DNA from: Azoarcus sp.
GTDB taxonomy: Bacteria > Pseudomonadota > Gammaproteobacteria > Burkholderiales > Rhodocyclaceae
DNA: 33,661 bases
Assembly: GCA_023230755.1 (NCBI GenBank)
Contig: JALNWS010000016.1
Coordinates: 1 to 33,661 of the forward strand
Direction of reading: 5' to 3'
Positions within the stretch are counted from its first letter, which is position 1. Each line of letters opens with the position of its first letter. Both the position numbers and the translations under genes were made by a program. Under the pieces are notes generated by a model. It did no database searches, was not told where the DNA came from, and worked only from the letters and a program-made list of their open reading frames with translations. Shown here piece by piece: positions 16,123-22,040 of the stretch.

Positions 16123-17103
16123 TTACATTCGCATGCCTGCGCGCCGTCTGGGCTGACTTGGCGCTTGCGCGACTTCCTCGGTCGGCACCTCGGTGATTTC
16201 TTCCGTCTGCTCGATTTTCGGCGTGACCGAATGCTCTTTCAGCCAATCGCTGATTTTCTGCGCGGCGGCAGCGGCTTTGAAAATCTCGTTCTTGTCGTTC
16301 TTCAAGGCTTGCAGCCATGAGCCCAGATAGGCCGCGTGGTTTTCGATGTGGTAATCCCCTTGGCGGATACCCAACTCGGCCCCCAGCATCGCGCTGGCGA
16401 GTTCAGCCCGCAGTTCCTCGCGAGCATAGGATTCGGCGCTCGTCAGGTTGCCGAAAATTCCGAAGCGGTCGAGCCGTTTCTTGGCGCCTGTGGCGTGTGC
16501 AGCTTCATGCAATAGCGTCGCGTGATAATCCTCTGGGCTGTGGAAGGCGCCTTTATCGGGCATCTTGATTGTGTCGAGCTTGGGAACGTAGCAAGCCCGA
16601 TCACCGCCGTGCAGCAGGCTGACGCCATCGGCCTTCAACCCCTGAATGACCCGCTCCACCGCCTCTATGGGTGGAATGTCGCGCACTCGGCGTGGCATCG
16701 GCGGCACGCCCTCAATCTGGGAAGCATTGAAGACGGTGAAAGACTTCATCACCAAGCGGGTTTTTGCGTCCTCGGCCACCACGTCCGCATCTGCCGTGTC
16801 GTCGCGGCTTCCCTTGGCAACCTCGACCATCCGCACGATCATCGTGCCCTTCTCACCCTTTTTGACGTGCAAGCCCTTGGGATGCTCGTCGGTTTTCGTG
16901 GCGTTTGCTTGTTTCAGTGTCATCCAGCGTGGATCGGAAAACCCCGCCATCCCCAGCAAAATCTGGTTAATGCCCTGATAGGGCTTGCCGCTGGCGAGAT
17001 TGAAATGGCTTTCGATCGAATCCCAGCCTTTCCGCCAAGGTGGCGTACCGTCTTCAAGGGCGGCAATGATGCGCTGCGTGATTTGCTCCCTGACATTGAA
17101 CAT
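16123..17103 (-). CDS. ardC: ArdC-like antirestriction protein (ssDNA-binding plus zincin metallopeptidase)
   Basis: This 326-residue protein has an N-terminal ArdC ssDNA-binding domain (about residues 1-125: IIAALEDGTPPWRKGW, KPYQGINQILLGMAG, KGLHVKKGEKGTMIVRM) and a C-terminal zincin-like metallopeptidase domain. The Zn motif HEAAH is at 199-203, and a downstream Glu-rich helix SYAREELRAELASAMLG carries the third ligand. ArdC proteins protect single-stranded DNA entering a new host from restriction and perhaps from nucleases. I chose the ATG at 17103 (MFNVREQITQRI), which matches family starts; an ATG at 17133 would add ten residues. It is the last gene of the element, directly before the left end. 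The C-terminal 35 residues are Glu/Pro/Arg-rich and probably disordered. Confidence 0.88.
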   Translation of the reverse strand: MFNVREQITQRIIAALEDGTPPWRKGWDSIESHFNLASGKPYQGINQILLGMAGFSDPRWMTLKQANATKTDEHPKGLHVKKGEKGTMIVRMVEVAKGSRDDTADADVVAEDAKTRLVMKSFTVFNASQIEGVPPMPRRVRDIPPIEAVERVIQGLKADGVSLLHGGDRACYVPKLDTIKMPDKGAFHSPEDYHATLLHEAAHATGAKKRLDRFGIFGNLTSAESYAREELRAELASAMLGAELGIRQGDYHIENHAAYLGSWLQALKNDKNEIFKAAAAAQKISDWLKEHSVTPKIEQTEEITEVPTEEVAQAPSQPRRRAGMRM

Positions 17104-17175
17104 GCTTGGCCCTCGCGTTATCCCGATTGACATATCAGACAGGGCGGGGCTTGTCGCCGCCGCCCGTCCGAAACA

Positions 17176-18261
17176 TCAAAGAACAACCCTGCCGCGCTGC
17201 TCCCGTCGTGCGCGGTCACGCTCGGTTTCTGGCTTGGGGAAAAGATATTGGTTCAGGTCGCCAGCCTTCACAGGGGAAAGGTCATGGCGGCATCGCTCGG
17301 CAATGGCTGATTCGACGGCTTCGATGGCAATCCCAGCCTTATCCCACGCTTCAAAGATTTCCTTGCTGACGGCGGTATCGAGATAAATCCCGCCAGCCAC
17401 GCGCAAGCTGGCGCGGTAGCGTTCGGTTCTGGATGCAAACCTATCTTGTCGCTTCGCGGTGATCGGCATCGCTACGGCAATCTCATGGAAAGTCAGCGGA
17501 CCGTTGTCGTCCATGAAAACTCGGTTCATCTCGATGGCGTTATTTAGTGTTTTGAGCGAAACCCCAGAAGCCGCCCAGCGGTCGCAGGCAATCCGACACT
17601 CCGCCGATTCCACATTCTGAACCCCAGCCTCGCGCAACCGTTTCAGCAGACTTGCCGCCAGCTTGCCAGCAGCGATGGCGCCCTGCCTCGGCCCGACAAG
17701 GGCCGATGGCGCGGTTTGCCCTTCCAAGGGGTCGGCGGCGATTTCGCCGCCGCATTCAGTAGTGATCTCACTACTGAAAAAAGGTATTGATCCTCTTTCA
17801 GAGGTCATTACTGATTGAGAATGGCCGACATCGCTAATGCCTTGCGGGGTGGGGCTTTGCGAGGATTTGTCTTGGCTGCCGCATGGCAACTTCGGCTTCC
17901 CTTTCGGTAGTTCAGGGTTGTTTTTCCAGAGCGGCGACAAGGGTAAGCGCATGGTCAGGCGCGTACCGTCCCATTGGTGTTCCTCCACCAGCCCAACGCT
18001 TTCGAGTTGGGCCAGTAGCCGCTTGATGTCGGTGGTATCAAATCGCCGTTCTTCCCTGCCTTGGCTGGCAGGCCTGTCCATCATCTTTGCAAAGCTGGCA
18101 TAGCGCAGTTTCTGGTTGCCAAACGTCCCGACTACGCCACTCTTGAAGTTGGCTTTCTCTTTTAGGTAGAAATAGAGGCCAAGGGCCTCAAAGGTCAGAC
18201 CGTTTAGGCGGGCCTGTTCCTCTTTGTTGAAGGAAATATAGACTTCCTGCATCTTCTTCAT
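17176..18261 (-). CDS. Unrecognised winged-helix protein, possibly replication-related
   Basis: The protein has 361 residues. Residues about 15-115 look like a winged helix of the kind seen in replication-initiator and DnaD/DnaT-like proteins: LTFEALGLYFYLKEKANF, LRYASFAKMMDRPA, TTDIKRLLAQLESVGLVEEH, TRLTMRLPL. A low-complexity linker (about 115-190) and a second helical domain (about 195-345) with a basic C-terminus (RDRARREQRGRV) follow. I do not recognise a named family. It lies 41 bases after the relaxase on the same strand, where many mobilizable elements carry a replication or transfer accessory gene. The ATG at 18261 has an AGGAG ribosome binding site. Replication function is inferred and weak. 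Confidence 0.6.
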   Translation of the reverse strand: MKKMQEVYISFNKEEQARLNGLTFEALGLYFYLKEKANFKSGVVGTFGNQKLRYASFAKMMDRPASQGREERRFDTTDIKRLLAQLESVGLVEEHQWDGTRLTMRLPLSPLWKNNPELPKGKPKLPCGSQDKSSQSPTPQGISDVGHSQSVMTSERGSIPFFSSEITTECGGEIAADPLEGQTAPSALVGPRQGAIAAGKLAASLLKRLREAGVQNVESAECRIACDRWAASGVSLKTLNNAIEMNRVFMDDNGPLTFHEIAVAMPITAKRQDRFASRTERYRASLRVAGGIYLDTAVSKEIFEAWDKAGIAIEAVESAIAERCRHDLSPVKAGDLNQYLFPKPETERDRARREQRGRVVL

Positions 18262-18302
18262 TGCTGTCTCCTGTTGTTTTATCGGTAGTGGGTTTGTCGG
18301 GA

Positions 18303-19442
18303 TTACATGCTCGGACCTCTGGGACGATTCGGAGCAGCGCCCGACTCGTCGTCATCTTTCGGCCTATCCTGCAAGCGTTTGCGCAAGCCCTGTGGGCCTG
18401 ACAGGCTGTCCAGCCAAAGCGACTTGGGCGGCGGCAGGGCAATGGGCGGTGCAATGCTGGCGCCCGTCTTCCCTCTTTTGCGTTCTTGGTATTCCCGTTG
18501 AACTGCCGCGAAAACCTCGATCTGGTCAGGGCGAGGCTGAACCATCAGGCCGCGGGCCAGAGCGATGCTGAACGCCTCTTTCAAGAACGCCTCGTTGCCC
18601 GTCAGCACCACGCTGGGCCAGCCCTTCATGATCGCCAGATCAATCAAGGCAGCGGCAGCAGAGGCCGAAGGCATTGCATAGGCGGAAACACGGTCACCAA
18701 AATCCTGCACACGCCCACCATCTTTGAAATGCAGTGTGATCCCCTTACTCCCTTTGCGAACATAGAGGACGGATTCCGAAAAATGGATACGCAGCAGATT
18801 CAGATATTCCTCATCGAGCAGTTGCCGCCGAAGTTCGCGGCGCTCGTTAGCATCCAGTTCATCGCCGATGGAAATGCTTATTTCGGGCTCGTGGTCAGCC
18901 TGTGCAAGGCTGTTCTTGTTTTGTGTCATCTCTGTCCTCCTTGTTTTTTTGGGTTTGGGTGAAGCAACGCCAATGAGACCAAATCGGGCCTCAATGTCGC
19001 GCACCACCGTTTCCGAACGGCGAAAGTTGTTCTTGTCAGAAACGGTGGTGCTATCTGGCCGAATACGGCAGGCCAAAATATGGATGTGTGGTGGGCGTAC
19101 CGCCTCGCCTTCGGCTTCCTCATCGTGCTTGATGAGGACAAAGGCGCAGTCGGCAAACCCCATCCCGTCGAGATAGTGGCGGGCAATCTGCCGCCACTGA
19201 TCGTCAGAAATCTCGTCGCCAGGCGCGGGGGATAGCGAAACGTGATAAACGGGTCGCCCAAGTTTCGGGTTGAGCTTGCGGAAGGCACCAAAGCCAGCCG
19301 CAAATGCCCTTGGGCTGAAATCTGAAACGGGCAGATTGGTATCCAGCACCTCCCCGCGTTCTGGGGCGCTCCCTTTGGTACCGTGGCGCAGGTAATCCAG
19401 CGCGCCACGAAAGCCACCGCCGATAATCTGCTTCGCGATCAT
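18303..19442 (-). CDS. mobA: MobA/VirD2-type relaxase with LPD7-like C-terminal domain
   Basis: This 379-residue protein is the relaxase, which would nick the transfer origin and stay bound to the 5' end. The N-terminal nuclease domain shows the likely catalytic Tyr in GALDYLRHG (Tyr17), the motif PVYHVSLSPAPGD (His67), and the metal-binding histidine motif PPHIHILACRI (His119 and His121). Residues about 210-300 resemble the LPD7 domain found with relaxases: LLRIHFSESVLYVRKGS and KGWPSVVLTGNEAFLKEAF. The C-terminus is Pro/Arg-rich. The ATG at 19442 overlaps the mobC stop by four bases (ATGA), indicating coupled translation. It is shorter than plasmid relaxases that carry a primase domain. Confidence 0.88.
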   Translation of the reverse strand: MIAKQIIGGGFRGALDYLRHGTKGSAPERGEVLDTNLPVSDFSPRAFAAGFGAFRKLNPKLGRPVYHVSLSPAPGDEISDDQWRQIARHYLDGMGFADCAFVLIKHDEEAEGEAVRPPHIHILACRIRPDSTTVSDKNNFRRSETVVRDIEARFGLIGVASPKPKKTRRTEMTQNKNSLAQADHEPEISISIGDELDANERRELRRQLLDEEYLNLLRIHFSESVLYVRKGSKGITLHFKDGGRVQDFGDRVSAYAMPSASAAAALIDLAIMKGWPSVVLTGNEAFLKEAFSIALARGLMVQPRPDQIEVFAAVQREYQERKRGKTGASIAPPIALPPPKSLWLDSLSGPQGLRKRLQDRPKDDDESGAAPNRPRGPSM

Positions 19443-19774
19443 GGCGATTCCCCCATGAGCAAACGGCGGACGGATTCCACCTGCTCCCGCAGTTCGTCCA
19501 GGACCTGCTCGGGCAGGTAGGCGATTTCGCCTTGATGGATTTTTGCTGCGATGGCGTTGAGGTTCGCCGTCGTGCGGGCGAGCTCGGCCCAACGTTCCGC
19601 GTTTATTACGGGGACGGAATGAACCGCGTGACCGAGTGCCGATTTGCGCAGGTAAGTTGCCAGCGACAAATGCGCAGAGCGTGCCTTCTCCTGAATGACC
19701 GCTCGCTCGGCGGGGGTCAGATAGGTTTCCGCCTTCTTGCGGATTTCGTGCGCTGGCAACAGCGGTCTTCCCAT
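19439..19774 (-). CDS. mobC: MobC-like relaxosome accessory protein
   Basis: The 111-residue protein has the ribbon-helix-helix-like N-terminal part of MobC/MbeC proteins (RKKAETYLTPAERAVIQEKARSAHLSLATYLRKSALGH) and a C-terminal helix with ARTTANLNAIAAKIHQGE, the conserved Asn-rich segment of the family. MobC binds and opens the transfer origin so that the relaxase can nick. It overlaps mobA by 4 bases. The dyad-rich stretch directly upstream (19790-19956) is therefore the best candidate for the origin it binds. The RBS at about 19783-19788 (GAAGGAG on the minus strand) supports the ATG at 19774. Confidence 0.85.
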   Translation of the reverse strand: MGRPLLPAHEIRKKAETYLTPAERAVIQEKARSAHLSLATYLRKSALGHAVHSVPVINAERWAELARTTANLNAIAAKIHQGEIAYLPEQVLDELREQVESVRRLLMGESP

Positions 19775-19789
19775 GCTTTTTCTCCTTCA

Positions 19790-19840
19790 GGAGCGGGCGT
19801 ATCGGGCAGTTTTTTAACTGCGCGATACATGGCTCGCTCC
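19790..19840. repeat. Long interrupted hairpin upstream of mobC
   Basis: Nested pairs are GGAGCG (19790-19795) with CGCTCC (19835-19840), GTATCG (19799-19804) with CGATAC (19823-19828), and GCAGTT (19806-19811) with AACTGC (19816-19821), closing on a TTTT loop. It starts 15 bases before the mobC start codon, so it may act as a relaxosome site or as a mob operator. Confidence 0.7.
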
Positions 19841-19926
19841 ACACCTTTTTGGCGCGTCTGAAAACAAAGTCAAGCGCAGGCAAACCCCTTGCCGACAGAA
19901 GGCGGAAAAATGCATTTTGCGAAGCA

Positions 19927-19956
19927 GGCAGATACGACCTGCGAGTCGTACCTGCC
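19927..19956. repeat. 12-bp inverted repeat in the candidate oriT
   Basis: GGCAGATACGAC (19927-19938) pairs with GTCGTACCTGCC (19945-19956), with 11 of 12 positions complementary and a 6-base loop. It is directly followed by the GTGA...TCAC element at 19961-19982, which also occurs inside the neighbouring methyltransferase gene. Confidence 0.7.
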
Positions 19957-19960
19957 CCCC

Positions 19961-19982
19961 GTGAAATACCGTTGGCAATCAC
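19961..19982. repeat. Short repeat shared with the methyltransferase gene (copy 1)
   Basis: GTGAAATACCGTTGGCAATC plus AC at 19961-19982 matches 20648-20669 at 19 of 22 positions; the first 14 bases of the two agree except the last. Both copies end in GTGA/TCAC-type half dyads. Copy 1 spans the stop codon of the LPD29-like gene; copy 2 lies inside the 3' part of the N6-adenine methyltransferase gene. Confidence 0.6.
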
Positions 19983-20566
19983 AAACGGCGCCGCTTGCAC
20001 TGCATGGCATCGACGCTCGTATCTGCCCCGAGCAACTTCGATTCCATCAACGTCCAGAGTCGCGGAAGCAAGATCACGCACTCATGTAGGCACTCCCCAG
20101 GAAGACAGCGCTCAAAACTCGCGCCCGCCAGAAAAAGTGCAATCGCACGCGACTCGTTCCTATCGCGTAAAGCCTGCTCAAAGGGAGTGAATCGAAGCCA
20201 GTTGCGCTCTTCAAGGTTCTCCCCAGAGGCAACTAGGCGTGGGATATCTTCTGCTCGCCCGTCGAACAAACCCACCCGTTTAAGGGAATACCAATACGAA
20301 GTCAGGAGCCTGCCTTCGATGACGATTGGCGAGGTGTATTCGCGCATATCAACATCGCTGTTGAACGTGATTCGCGGAAAATGCTCGGAAATGACAGCAT
20401 CTACGGCATCTCTTGACGGCCCAGCTTCCCAAGTGATGTAAATAGTCTGTTCCCCCTTGTTTCTGCGCAGAACAAACTTGTGGTCGAATGCCGTTGATAG
20501 CCGATGGCTGACAAGCTTGGGGACTTCACTAAAATCCCAATACTCGTTCTGTCTTGCGATGTTCAT
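19979..20566 (-). CDS. LPD29-like domain protein of mobile elements
   Basis: The product has 195 residues. Residues about 30-80 (KGEQTIYITWEAGPSRDAVD, then FPRITFNSDVDMREYTS) resemble the LPD29 domain, one of the large-polyvalent-protein-associated domains of plasmids and phages, in which an ITW-x-x-GP-x-x-x-V-x-x-V pattern is followed by FD-x-x-x-D. The rest (about 110-195) is helical with a basic end, CKRRRL. The function of such domains is unknown; they are often found near antirestriction and methylase genes. The ATG at 20566 has a strong AAGGAGG ribosome binding site that overlaps the stop codon of the methyltransferase gene before it, so the two are translated together. The domain match is by eye and moderate. 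Confidence 0.7.
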   Translation of the reverse strand: MNIARQNEYWDFSEVPKLVSHRLSTAFDHKFVLRRNKGEQTIYITWEAGPSRDAVDAVISEHFPRITFNSDVDMREYTSPIVIEGRLLTSYWYSLKRVGLFDGRAEDIPRLVASGENLEERNWLRFTPFEQALRDRNESRAIALFLAGASFERCLPGECLHECVILLPRLWTLMESKLLGADTSVDAMQCKRRRL

Positions 20567-20568
20567 GT

Positions 20569-20640
20569 TTGTCCTCCTTACGCTGTCTGATTAAAAAACT
20601 GCTGGTTTAAAGCGGTACCCAATGTCGTGATCACGGTCAC
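20569..20640. repeat. Shared 3'-tail repeat, copy 1 (end of N6-methyltransferase gene)
   Basis: This segment contains the last codons of the N6-adenine methyltransferase, its TAA stop and the AAGGAGG ribosome binding site of the next gene. It aligns over about 75 bases with 21967-22040, which holds the same parts of the Dam-Dcm fusion gene. The encoded tails (LGTALNQQFFNQTA here, FGTAFNQQFFSQAA there) are alike. Confidence 0.7.
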
Positions 20641-21966
20641 TGCACCTGTGAAATACCGTTCGGAATCACAGGCGGACTGGAAGCCCTTTTGCACGATGGC
20701 TTCGCGTAGTTGATCTGCAACGGCCTCGGGGATCAGGGTCTGCTCCAAGGAACGTTGGGCGAACAGGAACCGCCCGTTGCTCACGAAACCAAGCGCATTC
20801 CAATCAATCGCATTCAGAATGCTGACTGCCTGCTCAATGTCCATGCCCGCGTTTCGGGGAAACAATGCGAGGACTGAACCATCGTAGGCGGTGGCTTGGT
20901 GGGTAAAAAACGGGTTGGCCTGACGGGTTTTGACATTCACATAGATGCGTGGCGCCTCCGACAACTTCCAGTTGCGTCCCCACTCCCACCAGTTGGCCTC
21001 ACTGAATCTGCGCACGCGTCGTTTCAGCAACTTGGCTTTGTGTCCCGCCAGCATCCGCTGGGCGCCACTGCCAAAGAGCATCTTGCGGGCCTTGCCAGTT
21101 TTGCGCGTTGAAGAACACACCACGTCAAGATTGCCTTGTGGATGCGTAAAGAGTTCGTCATCGCCACTAAGCCCACCAACACCGACCTCGAAAAAGTCGG
21201 CAAGCGGTACGCCCTGTGTGCCAGCAGGCAGGAAAAAAAGTTGGCCGTTGTGTTCGGAAAACACTCGACCGTCGTTCATGACTCGATCAGTGCGGCCCTT
21301 CTCGAAGCGGAAGACACAGCATGGCGGGGTAGCACCAACGAATGCCCGATCCCCTATGTCGGCATAATCGGTAATCGAGCCCTGCTCGAACAACCAGCGG
21401 TTCAAGTGGCGGGCGGCTGTTGCTTTGGGGAACTCCCTTGGCACTACAAAAATCAGTTCTCCGCCGTGTTCAAGGTGCTTGACGCATTTTTCGATGAAGA
21501 AGTAGAACAGATTCGTCCTACGATCAAAGTTGCTCATGTCCAGCTTAGCCTTCGTCGCCGCTGGAATATCCTGAAACCGAAGATAGGGAGGGTTGCCAAT
21601 AATGGTGGAAAACCGCTCGGTCACTGGATAATCAAAAAAGTCGCGAACCGTGGCATAGCGTGGCGCATGTTCGCGGTCCAGTTCCAACGCCACGAGGTCA
21701 GCGCCAGCAGCATGCAGCACATTCGAGAAAGCCCCCGAACCACACGAGGGTTCCAGAGTGCGGCCAGCATTTTTCCGAAGGGCCAGCATGTCATTGACCA
21801 GTGAGGCAGGCGTAAAAACTTGCCCGTGAGTGTCTGGCTTCAACACCCCATTGGACATGGAATCACGCTTCGGCTTGGATGCGGATTTGGATGCCCCCTG
21901 AACATTTCCAGCCTTACGACGGCGGCTGCTTTTCTCGCTAGTGCAAACTACTTTTTGTTGTGTCAT
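20578..21966 (-). CDS. N6-adenine DNA methyltransferase (Eco57I/TaqI-like, solitary)
   Basis: This protein of 462 residues is a class I SAM-dependent DNA methyltransferase. Motif X-like region GQVFTPASLVNDMLAL (about 49-64) leads into motif I LEPSCGSGAF (71-80) and catalytic motif IV IIGNPPYLRF (123-132, NPPY), then ELIFVVPREFPKATAARHLN. NPPY marks methylation of adenine N6. The C-terminal half has no endonuclease motif I can see, so it looks like a methylase without its own nuclease. Residues 1-40 are Lys/Arg/Ser-rich. I chose ATG 21966, which has an AAGGAGGAAACC leader; an ATG at 22020 lies inside the previous gene. The last 20 residues match the end of the upstream fusion methyltransferase (13 of 20 identical). 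Confidence 0.87.
   Translation of the reverse strand: MTQQKVVCTSEKSSRRRKAGNVQGASKSASKPKRDSMSNGVLKPDTHGQVFTPASLVNDMLALRKNAGRTLEPSCGSGAFSNVLHAAGADLVALELDREHAPRYATVRDFFDYPVTERFSTIIGNPPYLRFQDIPAATKAKLDMSNFDRRTNLFYFFIEKCVKHLEHGGELIFVVPREFPKATAARHLNRWLFEQGSITDYADIGDRAFVGATPPCCVFRFEKGRTDRVMNDGRVFSEHNGQLFFLPAGTQGVPLADFFEVGVGGLSGDDELFTHPQGNLDVVCSSTRKTGKARKMLFGSGAQRMLAGHKAKLLKRRVRRFSEANWWEWGRNWKLSEAPRIYVNVKTRQANPFFTHQATAYDGSVLALFPRNAGMDIEQAVSILNAIDWNALGFVSNGRFLFAQRSLEQTLIPEAVADQLREAIVQKGFQSACDSERYFTGAVTVITTLGTALNQQFFNQTA
20648..20669. repeat. Short repeat shared with the mob-side spacer (copy 2)
   Basis: GTGAAATACCGTTCGGAATC plus AC lies in the 3' part of the N6-methyltransferase gene and matches 19961-19982 at 19 of 22 positions. 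It sits directly upstream (on the coding strand) of the shared methyltransferase tail. Confidence 0.6.
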
Positions 21967-22040
21967 GGTTTCCTCCTTACGCGGCTTGGCTGAAAAACTG
22001 CTGGTTAAATGCGGTACCAAAAGCAGCGATCACGGGCACG
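21967..22040. repeat. Shared 3'-tail repeat, copy 2 (end of Dam-Dcm fusion gene)
   Basis: This is the counterpart of 20569-20640: last codons of the fusion methyltransferase (motif X region), TAA stop, and AAGGAGG ribosome binding site for the next gene. In cytosine-C5 methyltransferases a GNSVAVPVI-type motif X here is native, so this copy is probably the source. Confidence 0.7.

Larger units (their letters stand above)
19775..19978. other. Candidate origin of transfer (oriT) region with several dyads
   Basis: This 204-base non-coding stretch upstream of mobC holds three dyads. The first is a long interrupted hairpin at 19790-19840 (GGAGCG/CGCTCC outer stem, GTATCG/CGATAC and GCAGTT/AACTGC inner stems, TTTT loop). 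The second is a small hairpin at 19879-19893 (GGCAA/TTGCC). The third is a 12-bp inverted repeat with one mismatch at 19927-19938 and 19945-19956. Mobilization genes normally lie beside oriT, and dyads next to the nick site are typical. I cannot identify a known nick sequence, so the precise site is open. Confidence 0.55.
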
